Shown here piece by piece: positions 32,058 to 43,952 of a DNA stretch of 64,000 bases (position 1 is the stretch's first letter; every line of letters starts with the position of its first letter). The stretch is from Trichodelitschia bisporula (lineage: Eukaryota > Ascomycota > Dothideomycetes > Phaeotrichales > Phaeotrichaceae). The notes under the pieces were generated by a model that saw only the letters and a program-made list of their open reading frames with translations, made no database searches and had not been told where the DNA came from. The stretch covers positions 310,001-374,000 of the forward strand of contig ML996700.1 in the NCBI GenBank assembly GCA_010356995.1, in the 5' to 3' direction. The translations under genes and the position numbers were made by a program.

Positions 32058-35000
32058 GCGTTGGTGGATAGTTGATGGGTTACGGCGTCATGATGGCAAA
32101 ACAAGCGGGCTGGTTTGGTATTACGGCAATTGAGTGATTCTGTATCGTCAAATCCGCAGCCTAAGCAGCGGTCCGAATAGATACTTCAACGGGACCACGA
32201 GGCCAGAATGTTGCCGAAGCACGTCTTCAAACTCGCACAGTGACATCCTTGTAACGAAGCAAATTAAGGCTTTCCACGTGCTCAGCGTGTGGTTCACGTG
32301 TGGTACAGCTGGTGTAGGTTTACCAGGAGCCTTTAGCGATGGGGCCTGCGGCGTTTACGTCGAGGTGAAGTGGCATCGGAGCGGCAGAGTGGAGCAATAT
32401 CCGAAGGTACCTTGAGCTCCCTGCAGACCGACCTCCTCTTTCAGCTCGTCTAATGGCCTGCGTAGCTTGCCGGTACCGTCGCAATGGGACATAATAAGTC
32501 CGACCTTCTTGTGAAATGCCTTTCTCGAGACCGATGGCTTCGCTTTGCCCATTGGGACATGTCGTAAAATTGCCCGGGGATACCCAGCCACGTCTGGGAG
32601 GGGTGATGTATGGGAAATATAGGCGGTCTAATATGGGGAGCCACGTGCGGAAATAGCAATTAGGTACCTGGGGATAGAGTGTTGTTAGACTGGAGGGAAA
32701 TTAGGATGGATCTTCGGTGTTTTCGGGGTCTGGGCAGCGAGAGGTGTTGCACACAAAGGAGTGCCGGCTCGAGGCGGAGGTACTTCGGTTTGCGTGCTCA
32801 TGCTTCCAGCACGTGGGCGGTGGTGTGTACTCCGGTATGTCAGCTTCCTGGCTGGTGGAGTTCTTGAGCGCGGAGGCTTCGAGGCCTTTCAGTCTTGATT
32901 CTCTACTCGCGTCACACATGCAACGGGAAAGGGGGCTTGGATTACATACTCCACATTCGCACAGCAGGTTTGACGAAGTGGGTCAGCAGCAAATGCACGA
33001 TGATTACATTTTGCCACCGGAAGTGGTAGGGGAGAGGATGATGAAGGCGGCGCTTGGAGGTTGGATTGTGCATTTCTGCAGGCGGGATAAGGGCTGGGTG
33101 GGGACGAGGTGCAGATCTCGGAGCGGCGATGGGTCGAGAGCGGCGCTTCTCGTGACGCATAAATGGAATGCGTGGTTTAATTGTGCGCGGCGCGGTTGTG
33201 GGTGCCGCGCGTGCTTGCGATGTTCGTTTATTGCGCTGGTCAAGAGGTCATTCCGACCCCGCGATCAGAGGCGGCTTTGGACGCCTGTCAACCACGCTTT
33301 CTGCTCTTGGCAGACGGCAGCGGGCCGGGATGGCGTCCTCGAGGACGACGATTTTAATGCTTCCTGGCCCTGGCTCGGTCTAGGGAGGTTCTTTTCCCGT
33401 CTTCTTTACGAAGTACTTCTTCTGCTCATCTCAACAGCTTCGACGTTCGAGGCCATGTCACGGGTAACCCCGCTAATCCCGCGCCGAGTCCAGGCGGAGC
33501 CCACACCGTGGCCCCGCCAACATTACGGGCCGGGAACCAAATCGACGCGCCAACGGGCGCCAGCGGAGAGTGGATGCTTCTACGGTAGCTCCGGCATATC
33601 GAGACGACGGAACGGTCAGACGGCGAGCTTGTCGGTCGCTTTCGCGCACTTCCTACATCCAATATCCCAAATTTGAGCACTCTGGAGACCTCGCGTCTCT
33701 GGGCTCACCGACACGGGACCATGGTGACGGCACGATATGCTGCGTGTGGTGGAGAGCCACTCTCTGGCAATCTACTTCATGCCTTCTGTTGAATATTAGA
33801 CCTCGTGTGCGGTGAAGTGGTCTTGAGGCCAAGAGTCCGAGCCCGAGCCGAGATGTTGCATGATCGCCCTTCCGAGAAACGCGCGATAAAAGCCTAAAGC
33901 CAAAGTCTGATGCCGTAAATAAGCGTCCTGGAACCCGCAGGGCTTCATATTGCTGAACCGGATGCGTGCTGTGTCGGCGCTTCGAACCCCTACAGCGTCC
34001 GCCACCCATGCAGCTTCTGTTGATTTAGCGTTAATATTGCGAGGGAAGATTCGTGGTGTGGACACAACTAGCTTTGAACAGTGATGAAATATATCATCTT
34101 ACTGGACGCTCAAGCGGGCCAGCAAAGCACTCCGGTCTCGGAAGGGTTGAGATGCATCAAACTTGCGGGTGAACACGTACCATATCCTCTTGAAACTGAA
34201 AGTCTGGGCATATCCCTCGCGGGAAGCACAATGAAAGCTTCCATTCACACTTTCTCATGGGGATTGAAGGCGTAGTGGGCGGATCCGAACCAGGGACCCC
34301 GGAATAGAGAGAAGAATGGTCACTTCCAAATTAGGCACATGTCGATTGACAACCGACGAGAAGGATTTTGGAATGTCGTGCCCCTTGAGAGAATCAAGCC
34401 CAAGAGCCTTCTATGAGGCCCCACAGTGAAGTCTGTAAGTTAGCGCAATTCCTTCCAGCACCGAGGCCCCAGATAGATCTGTGGGCCGTGATCTCTGCAT
34501 GACCCCAGTTCAACACTTTTTGCGGACGGGGCGGAGGAAGAACTTTGGGGATCCGAAGTTTCAAAGTTGAGCCCGGGCTCTTGAGTTCCTGCGGAGGGAC
34601 GAGGGGTTCTCCGCAATTCGGTGTGCTGTACTCTGTATGACCAGGACACTATCCTGCGAGCTATGTTCAGAGTACATTGGGTCGGTTAGCTCTACCACGT
34701 TTCACGCCGCAGGTGGTGGAGGCCACAGTAGGTGGGGTACATCGGACAGTTGGACTCGCACCGGCGAGGTACTGAACCAATGTTTGAGACGGCTATCCTG
34801 TTGAAAAAGCTGCAGCTCTGAGGCAAGTGCATATATACTGCGACGGTTCGAGTGCTCTGAACAGTCATTTCGTGGGCAACTAAAATTGTTGAGACGGTTT
34901 TGATCGTGGGTTAGGACGACGTCTGGTCCCTACCCACGCTGCAGGCACCACGATGCGCGAGGGCCTGGTTTTTAGGTAGCCCATACATTCCTCCGAGCAG

Positions 35001-38000
35001 GTACACCGCGTGCCTGCCAGGTGCTGTAGTTCCACGTAGTAGTTCTAGGCGGTCCTTGCAAGGTCGGCGGTTGGGTTTGGTGCAGACTGCAAAACGTGCA
35101 GTTCGAGCTTTCCGACCATCAACACATCCCACGCCCACACACCTGCCTGCCGCTTGTGGCTCCCTCACAGGAAGTATTGGAAATTTTGAGCTGGTGACTA
35201 GGCTTGAAGATGTGGGGGGGTGGATAAATTAGTTAGGCTGCATTAAGCCTAAAATACGAAGCAGGGCTTACACAAACACCAGTCCGATGCTGTGGTGTTG
35301 GTTTTGTTGCTTCCCGCGTTTTTATCGTCAGGCACCCACTCTGTCGAACCGCCAGGCTGGATTTTGAGAATTGAGTGTGTGTGGGGAAGCTGCCTGAACG
35401 GGCAGGCGCGGGGGCACATGGTGTCATAGGTCATCGGGAGTCAGACCACAACCCATCGGCCATCAGCGCAGCAAGCACGGCACTCGAGACGAGACGACGG
35501 GGAAGAACGGACCAACAGACTCGCATGCTGCAAGCAGGGCCGCAGCACACCTCACAGGCGGATCTTGGTCATCTTGGGGAGAAGCCTCGAAGGTGATGGC
35601 CGGTGGGCATGGGTTTGTGCGAAGCGTGGAGTGAAGTGAAGTGGAGCGTGGGAGTGGGCGGCGGGGCGTGCAGGCTGCGGGACGAGGCAAATTACGACAT
35701 GGACATCTCATTCGGCGGATCGCGCGCGCAAATCACCTGGTGCGCGCGTGCAAAGAGCGCCGAGATGGTGTGCACAGCGGTGATGGTGATGGTGGTGATG
35801 GTGGTGCGGGCCGAGTGGACTGGCGCGGGAGGCGAGAGGTGTGAGTGTGCGCGTGTGTGGTCTCAAAAAGAGAGGGCGGTGGGAGAAAGCGTTACTTTCC
35901 ACGAGTCCAGTCGCCGAGCAGGCGTTGGCCGAGCTCTTTGGCTGGGTTTTTTGCAACTCGCAGGTTGCGGACCGCGCCAGGCTGGGGTCGACGTTGCTAG
36001 TTGGCCCGGGGGAGCAGTGAGGCAGCAGGAGACATGCTTTACGCAGGTGGGGGACAAGGAGGATCGGTGACAGAGGGGAGAGGGGTGGGCGGCGGCGGCG
36101 GCAATACGTCAAGCTGTCTCTTCGGTAATATTGCATTGGCAGCTTTACTTTCGGAGCGGATGGACGCGCAACTTTGCAACGGGGCGATGTGCGCGAATGA
36201 CTGGCCATACGACTCCGCGTGGCGAGCTGATTGAGGGAGGCAAGGGGAGTTGATGAGAAGAGAGTGGCCGAAGAGCGGGGAAGAGACCGAAAACGCAGTA
36301 ATAATATCGCTTGGCCTAACATACCCTTCCCGACGAGAGCGTTAGGTTGCCGAAAGCCCAAGAAAGACATCGGAAGTTCGCGCGATTCTGCTAACAAAAG
36401 TGACTAGGCTGCGAAATGCAACATCCACCACCCATCCGCACCCATGTCGGCATGTCTCGGGCTTCATTCGTCGGCATGTCGGGCAGGACAAAAGGGCCAA
36501 AAGGCGGAGTGGCCGCTGACTTTACATTATGCTTGCCGCTGGCTGGCCGCTTGTCCTGCTTGCTTGCTGCAGCCAGCAAGCCTGGGCGGCCCGCGCGGGT
36601 CGAATTACTCGTGAGATTTGATTCGCGGGAGAGTAGCGCTTGGACTGTTGAAGAAAGCGGAGAGGCGGATAGTACGGGAGTGCAAAGAGAGGGGTTTGAG
36701 TGACAAGACGCCTCGCCGGTCAGTGATGATATGGACCAGAAATGGAATGGAGATGAAGGTATCGAAGGATGAATGGAGAGATGGGCACGGAGCACTGGGG
36801 GCGAGTGCGGGGGGGGAGGATTAGCGGTTGGGTTGTGCAAGAGAGAGATGACTGCAAAACGTCCTATCCCATCGCCTTCGTCTCCGCGAGGCTAGGAATG
36901 ACATGCAAAGATGGTACATGGAGATTAGCCCACTGCACTGTACACTTATGAGTAATGGAAAGGGTGCCTGGGTGTTGTGTGGTTTGATGAATGAGTACCG
37001 TGACTAGAGAACCTTTTTTTGCTGCCCTTTCTCCGGTCTTTGCGCTCCCTATCTTGAGTGACAGTTTCCACAGTGGAGTCTCTTAGGACAGATGGAGAAA
37101 TCTCAACACTTCAACTGCAGAGAGAATTCGTGCCTTGTTGTGGAGCCCTTTGGGATTTTACACAGTAGTTAGCCGGGGGAAGGGGAAGGAAAGGGAAGCA
37201 GAATGGGGACGGGGATGGAAGGGGACAAGGATAGGCAAGAGGCTTTTTATTTTTTGATGCCGATGCAAAGCGATTTGTGCTTGTCTTGCAGAGAAGGCAC
37301 ACTTCGTGTGGGGAACTGAGGACTGGGAACCTGGGGAGACGTTGCTTGCACTTTGCTTAGGTGAAGAAATGATGGGCCAAGGCAGAAGTGGAGGGAGATG
37401 GAGATGGAGAGAGGAAGAGGGAGAGAGAGAGAGTGTGGGGGTATGATGAAGTTCAGTAAGAGAGTTCAGTATGGGAGCCAGCCTCCTCGCACCAAAACAT
37501 CATGACCACCCCTTGGGTCCATCCCATCCCATCCTCATCGCGCGTACATCCGTAATGATTTTTTTTTCCCTTCCTCATCCCCACGCCCTCACTGGACTGG
37601 ATCTTCGTGCCTACCCTCAAAAATCCTTCCCACCACCAGCCAAGCCGCCCTCCACTCCCCCAATTCAGTCCAATTGAATGCACTCCAATCCCAACGCCAT
37701 CAGCCGCCGCTCCCGGGCCCGGCACGCAAATCCCACACCTCCTTCTCCTCCACACACAACCACTCTCATTCATCACACTCCCTCTCCTTCTTTCCCTTTA
37801 CCTCTCTTCTCTCTCCCCTTCATCATTCTCCCGTCCTGGTTCTCCTCCCCTCGACGGGTCTCCTACAATAATCTCTCTCCCGTTTCTCCACCTCTCTAAA
37901 CTCATCGCGCTCCGCGTGTGCCGGGCAGGGAAAACCTTCAATTTCGGCTTGAAAGGGTTTTTTCTTCTCTTCACACATTGCCATCTCCCTGGTCCTGGTC

Positions 38001-39191
38001 CAGTTCTTTGCGACCTCCGTCACTACTCTCGCCTCCCGCCATCCGTCCCTCACAGCTTTACAACAATACACCCCCCCCTCCCCACCTCCCCTACCTCTCT
38101 ACTACCCCCAATCCCGAACCCTACCTAGCACGTTAGCTTGTCGGCTGTCACGCCTCTCCAGGCTGACCTGCTCCCCTCGCTGACCCGCTCACCCACTCAC
38201 CCACCCCCGTTAATAGCAACGGCTCGCCACCTGCTGTGATCCGCAGTCTCGAGACTCCCTCCCCTCATCCTCCTTCCGCCAAAACTTCGTCATCAATCGG
38301 CTTCGCGCGCCTTCTTGCTGGAATAACACTGGCATAGATCAGGAACATCTCTTGCTCTTGCCACAAATCCTTTTTGTTCCAGCCGACCGCAGCTTCCCAT
38401 CCTCCACCCCCAGGCAAACTTTCTCTCCCTCCCACTCACCAACCACAATCAGCCTTCTTCTCATCGCCTCCCCCTTCAACGCCTACCCTTCCACTCAGCT
38501 TCAACCGTCATCGCTCCGCCCCTTCGGCTATTCGTCATACGCCTAGTGCAAGCCTTGACCCAAAAGAATTTTCAAACCCATCCACGGTTCATTCCAACGT
38601 TCTTGAACTTCCCCTCACGTTTGGCACCCGCTTCAGACAATTTGTGGTTGTCAGGACACCACCGTCAGCGAACTATTTACTTAGGATCGCTGTTCGCACG
38701 ATAACCCTGGGTGTTCCCCGCTGGTTGCTTGGACCCCCAAGAACTCTTTCGAAGTTTCGCAACTTGACAATACACCGGCCGTTCCTTTGCCGCCTCAAAC
38801 ACCCGAGCAACATCCGACCATTATTCTATTGCTCAGCGTTGCAAATCTTTCAACGCTGCCTATCTCGCGCAGAGACCCAACACCCGACAGGACCCAGCTC
38901 ATATTTGAGAGTGGTTGCCGCCGCTTCCAACAAAAGCTGACTTCTGCCCTTTCCCGCCCTTACCTCACGCAGCAATCTCACCCTAACATCACACTCGCCT
39001 GCTTCCTTCGCATGTCAGACCTTTGCTAGGAGAAGTTGTGTACGGTTCGCAAGGAGCACTTGCTCATCTTCCGCGATCGGAAGTGAAGGAAACGGTAAAC
39101 TCACCCTGCGCGGGTCCGTTGCTGGTTTGACTGACCTGTTAGCGTGTGTTCTCCACACCCGTCTCCTCCTCTCCCTCGCTCCTCGCCCACC
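32058..39191. other. Gap between RPL7 and the cyclin gene
   Basis: About 7.1 kb. No gene is supported. A 319-codon plus-strand frame at 32717-33676 has no recognisable domain and an irregular composition. A GGTGAT microsatellite-like stretch lies at 35778-35807. From about 37500 to 39190 the plus strand is strongly C/T-rich, which fits a long leader and promoter of the downstream cyclin. No tRNA or transposon fragment was recognised. Confidence 0.4.
37560..39191 (+). promoter_or_regulatory. Long pyrimidine-rich leader/promoter of the cyclin gene
   Basis: About 1.6 kb directly upstream of the cyclin start codon is rich in C/T tracts, densest at 37580-38130 and 38340-38520. It contains several upstream ATGs and open frames (the longest, 38374-38940, encodes 188 Pro/Ser-rich residues). 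Long pyrimidine-rich leaders with upstream frames are common for fungal regulatory genes. The transcription start cannot be placed from sequence alone. Confidence 0.45.
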
Positions 39192-40646
39192 ATGCCTCTC
39201 ATGGGTATGCATCAGCCGCCGACGCCTCCCGAGGTGATCTTTTCCCAGAGTGCATGCGCACCGATGCACTATGGACCGCCTCGATGGACCCCTCAAGAAG
39301 GCGCCGTACGGCGCGACGATGCGGGATTTGACTACACCACGCGTTACGGACAGCAACAATGTCAACAGCCGCCTCAACAAGCTTCTGTCCCGACCTGGGC
39401 TAGCGTCGTTGCATTACCTCCTGTCGATAGCGCACCCGCCTCGCGCATACCCTCCTACGAGCTGCCGGCTCTTGCCACTCAGCAGCAATCGCAGCATCGT
39501 ACGCAAGAGTCTCGTCCATCCTACGAGCAGCAGCAGCAACCGGCCAAGGAAGAGAAGCCCGTTGGCGGAGTTTCTGCGAAGCTTGACTACGAAATGGACT
39601 GGATGACGGACTTCGTAGCCGAGTCAGCACATCAGATGTATGCCCTTAGCCGGTCTCCCCTGGTTTTGGCAGATATTGACTTAGTTCGAAGCATCATGCC
39701 TGGCAAGTCACATCATCAGGATCCGCGCGAGTTCCACGAGTTCCGCCAGTGGGTGCATCAGGTGCTGTGTGCCACTCGGCTTCCAGCATCGACCATCATG
39801 ATGAGCCTGGGGTACCTGTCCCTCCGACTCGCGAAGCAGCAGCATCTCTCGAGCCCACAAAAGGATCTTCAGATTCATCACCATGTTACGGTTGCCCTAA
39901 TTTTGGGGAGTAAGTTCTTGGATGATAACACCTTTGTCAATCGCTCGTGGTCCGATGTCAGCAACATCCAAGTCACTCTGCTGAATCAGCTTGAGCGCGA
40001 TTGGCTTGCGTCCATCGACTACAAGCTCCATCATCTGAGCGACGACAATCAGGGCTTCAAGCTATGGCTCTCACGATGGAAAGACTTCGAGAACCAGGCG
40101 CTCTCTCGCGGCTCACGCGCTTTCAAGCTCAGCCCGATTGACACCAACGTGACGAAGATGTCGGCTAGCTACTACAGCAAGCCGCCGACTCCAAATAGCG
40201 CGCATTTGACCTTCCAGGGCCCCATACCCCAGGAGCTTGTGTCGCGTCCCCAGACTCGCTACCATACCCCCGTCTACTCGCAATATGACCCCTGGCTGGT
40301 TCCGCGCTCGGCAAATGAGAACTCACCTGCCTCGGCTCCGCATACTGGTCCGACGACCCCAGAGTATTATGGCGGACCTGGCACCTGGGGTCCTCAAGCC
40401 TTTGTTCCTAGGCGTCCTACCTACGGATTCGGGCCTGTCGCACAGCCTCAGGCGCAGCAAGGCCATGCTCAGCCACAGCCACAGTCCGCGAACAGCACGT
40501 ATGCCCACACGCCCTTCACGCCAGTATACAACCACCACGCTTGGGCTCCGGCGCATGGCATGGGTTGCATGTGCTCGTACTGCAACCGCCAGCAGATTCC
40601 GTGGTTTGCACCCAGCTACAACAATATGCTGGCCGTTGCCGTTTAG
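39192..40646 (+). CDS. Cyclin-domain protein, Clg1/Pho80-like
   Basis: Probable cyclin partner of a cyclin-dependent kinase, most like the fungal Clg1/Pcl (Pho80) group; yeast Clg1 is linked to Pho85. Single exon of 484 residues, with the start in a good context (CCACCATGC); 16 further in-frame codons upstream read like leader. Residues 1-135 are Pro/Gln-rich and disordered (QQQCQQPPQQ, SYEQQQQPAKEE). The cyclin fold runs from about 140 to 300: MDWMTDFVAESAHQMYALSR, then FHEFRQWVHQVLCATRLPAS, SLGYLSLRLAKQ, HHVTVALILGSKFLDDNTF and LLNQLERDWLASIDYKLHH. The cluster KFLDDNTFVNRSW is typical of Pho80-type cyclins. The rest is Pro/Tyr/Gln-rich and ends CMCSYCNRQQIPWFAPSYN, where the CxCxxC is short and of unknown meaning. 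Cyclin identity is firm; the subfamily is inferred. Confidence 0.85.
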   Translation: MPLMGMHQPPTPPEVIFSQSACAPMHYGPPRWTPQEGAVRRDDAGFDYTTRYGQQQCQQPPQQASVPTWASVVALPPVDSAPASRIPSYELPALATQQQSQHRTQESRPSYEQQQQPAKEEKPVGGVSAKLDYEMDWMTDFVAESAHQMYALSRSPLVLADIDLVRSIMPGKSHHQDPREFHEFRQWVHQVLCATRLPASTIMMSLGYLSLRLAKQQHLSSPQKDLQIHHHVTVALILGSKFLDDNTFVNRSWSDVSNIQVTLLNQLERDWLASIDYKLHHLSDDNQGFKLWLSRWKDFENQALSRGSRAFKLSPIDTNVTKMSASYYSKPPTPNSAHLTFQGPIPQELVSRPQTRYHTPVYSQYDPWLVPRSANENSPASAPHTGPTTPEYYGGPGTWGPQAFVPRRPTYGFGPVAQPQAQQGHAQPQPQSANSTYAHTPFTPVYNHHAWAPAHGMGCMCSYCNRQQIPWFAPSYNNMLAVAV

Positions 40647-43600
40647 ATCTTACGGTCGTTCACGGTCCTTCCCTGGTTCTACCATGTGTGTGGTTTACCC
40701 GAGGCCTTTTCCAGGCCATCGGGCTCCACTCTCTGCTAGAGTCACCCTTTTCCCTGTCGGATATCCCAAAAGTCGATTTTGTGCATTACTAAAAGCGGTT
40801 CCAATTGAGTCCGGCGCTAATACGATGCGAATACCCTTTGTTCTCGGGTTGCCACTGGCCATTTCGATATCATTTCCACGCGTCACGATTCTCTTGCGGT
40901 GGCGTACTGAGCAGCATATTTCACGCGGCTTCAATCGAGTCGGGTGGCTTTCTCTTCTGCACAAAATTCCCCTTCTGCATGTTAGATATTTCCCTTATGC
41001 GTTTCTGCTGGCTTATTGTGCCTGGGTTATCGGTGTCGACAGTTTATAGACCATTTGATTTGCAGGACCTGGGTTTCACGGTTCACGGGAGTTCATCGGG
41101 CTCTTCCATACTTACGGCTTATGGGGAGCGCATGTTCGATTTGTTTTTTTGGACCGGGTTTATGCATACGGTCGGGATTGCTTTGGTTTTAAAGCAGCTT
41201 CTGTGTTTATGGGCTGGCTGTTCCCCGGGGTTTGCTTGATGACTTCTCACCATCGTTCCGGGCCATGTTTCGGGTGCCCCCAAAAACATTTGTCGTTTGT
41301 CCGGCCTGTTTGTTTGTACCGCCTTAGGGCCCGGACATCTCCTTTCGCTGTCTCTGAGCATTTGCATCTAGAATGGGGGCTTGTTACGACTTTTTCATCT
41401 GATATCCTCACGAAAGCGGGAAATCGGACGCTGGTCGGCTATCTGTTGGGAGGCGATCGGGACATTTGCACATTATTCTTGTCCACACACTTTGTGCATT
41501 CGAACATAGGCCGAGGGCGGCATTGGTTTACGTTTTTAGGCTGAACAAGCTTGACACTGGGGACAGGCTCTGGGTATGTGAGGGGTGGAAGGAGGTTTGA
41601 AATGGATACAGCTTTAATGCACAGACCCACATCATTCTTCGGAGGCGGTCACATTCTTCGAGTCGCGGCTGGTTCTTCTGTCAGCCTGTTATTTCATCGG
41701 CGTGGAACAGACTAGCTTTGGCGCGGGGATCCGATGAAGAAAAGTTTTGCTGGGAGGGCTTGGGTTCTTTTGCTTATGTGGGGGGATATCCGCATTGGCG
41801 AGGGTTTGGCTGAGGGATCTCTCGGCAGGATAGAGGAGTTGCATGGACTGGGGAGATACTGTGCATACTACGTAAAAATTATACAGATGATGGCCGCGAG
41901 GTTGGCGTTCGCCATTCACGTACCTCATCATTGGGTTCTCCTCATTCTTGGACCGGTGTGAAGCTGACGTCAGGTTGACTTGATTCTGCTTGCATGCCTA
42001 GCACTTGCTAATAAGGGACGATATGTTGGCACCGTACTGTCAGCCTTGGGCAGGGTAGGGGGGAAGTTGTCGTTCATCTCCGCTAACAAAAGCAGGAACG
42101 ACGTCGGTTTCGTTACCCGTAGCGCTTAGCCCCGGATACTTCAGCCGCGGAATTCGTACATGCTATGACCGGGTTGCGCCTGTCGGGCTGGGCGCTGGAG
42201 ACACGATAACCACGGTGGACAATGGAGCTGCCTGCTAGCAATACGGACTTTGATCTTGGTTGACGCTTCCTTCAGCGCCGTGTCAGGGTCGAAGCACCAG
42301 GCCCATGCCGATTCTCCAGGGCAGAGGAGAAGTACCTCACGAGGAACTTTTCAAATGAGACCCGATCCTTGACATGTGTCTGAAAGGGTGTAAGAGTGGA
42401 GGACCTGCGTTTATTGTCGTGCGTTACAATACTAGGACGATGCTTTCAAGCTAGCCCGCCATTATGATGGAAGGCTTGAAGATTATGTTTTTCTCGCGTC
42501 TCCGAACGAATGTTAAATCAGTTACGGGGCCACTTTCCCTTCATATGAGCGAAAGGTTTCCTGCTCTATCCCGGGGATTTGGTCGTCTGCGCCCATCCTG
42601 GCCGCAATAGTGCATGGTATACCGGCCACTTGGAAAACTCCTACTCGGGGCCGCAGGAAGTGAAGGAATTCTGGTCTTCGAGGTTAGAACTGATTCGGCG
42701 CCAGGACCGGTTCCCCGGTCGAGTATGGATCCGAGGAGCCGCGAATAGTTCCTGAGAATCAGCGAGACTGATCTGAGAGTTATGGATATTTTGAGTTTGG
42801 TCCGGGAAGAACTTGAGCCGCCGCAGCATACCACCGAGCTCGCGAACGATCATCCTGGTATCCAGATTCATTCCCCATCTGTCGGGATGGAGGGGAAGAG
42901 TCCAGAAGAGCGTTCATAAACTCCATCATCAAGGGTGGAAGGTCAGTGAATTGTCCGAAGCACTTGCTCTCCGATAGGGAGTGCTAAGCCGTTGATCGCG
43001 TTCTGCCTCCAAGGTACCCATACGTCATCGCTTCATGAGTTGACCGGAGCATAGACGTGACAGCAAGAGAGCAGAGCTCCTTCAAAGCACCGCCCGACCC
43101 ATCCCCTATTCGCCTGAATTAACACAGGCCTGGACTTCACTGGTCGTCAGACAGTATACATCATCTGGCCTCACTCCGGCGGTACAGGGCACCATGACTG
43201 ACGATTTGGGAGGCTCATCGGCATGTGGAATAACCTTTCCAATGAGAAGGAGCGTGATGTGACTGTACGACTGAGGACTATGTGATAGTTGTGGCAGCGG
43301 GCCAGGTTTGCTGCGATCTTCAGGATAGAAGTCGGTACTCCAATAGAAGGTGATGAGAATGAATTGCATGAATTTCATGAAGGGAGGTTATGAGTTTACC
43401 GAATCTTCGCTGGAGCAGATAGACCGGAGCTCGTGCAAGATCCGCGTCGTTTCTGCCCTCGGAGCGTCGAAAGGGAGACCCGAGCGAAAAAGCTCTTTGC
43501 GGGTCCTTGGGAAGACCATACGGTAGTTTCACCTTAGGGCTGCAGAATTCGATAGTTGTATCGCCGGAGCGACATGGTACGACATCTCGCTCCCTAAGGC

Positions 43601-43867
43601 GCTAACGGCCTTAATCTCCTGAAAATTGAGGACGGTGATAGTGCCAAATTGAAAACTTGGACGATGCGGAGCAGAGGGACGAAAATAGTCGAGTTGGTGG
43701 TTTGCTCAGCGTCAGCAAAGACATAACTCCTACTTCGATACTATGCCGTCTTTCCTAGCATGTAGTTTCGTGTAACCTTCCATCAACAGGTACCGCAGAG
43801 GGAATGGACGTCGTCGTTGGTCCAAGGCTGTTGTTGGTCATTGCCGGTCGCCATGCAGTGAGGTCCG

Positions 43868-43952
43868 AAGGGCCACCCGAAAAGAAGTCATGGCTGCCCT
43901 CATCCCCAAAATCGCCAGGGCACGGTGACCACTACTTTTTCGGGTGGCCCTT
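43868..43952. repeat. 16 bp perfect inverted repeat, 53 bp apart
   Basis: AAGGGCCACCCGAAAA at 43868-43883 is repeated in reverse complement at 43937-43952. The whole unit is 85 bp. No obvious target-site duplication flanks it (CCG before, ACA after). It could be a stem-loop, a small inverted-repeat element or a protein-binding palindrome. Confidence 0.8.

Noticed and set aside
32717-33676. 319-codon plus-strand frame in the RPL7-cyclin gap
   Set aside because: No recognised domain and an irregular residue mix; there is no splice or promoter support.
34275-34310. Minus-strand B-box-like GGTTCGGATCC resembling the 3' half of a tRNA
   Set aside because: T-stem pairing fails, and no A box or complementary acceptor strand exists at the right distance.
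35708-36397. 229-codon minus-strand frame with a nine-His run
   Set aside because: It arises from a GGTGAT microsatellite read in the opposite direction; the rest is low-complexity with no family resemblance.
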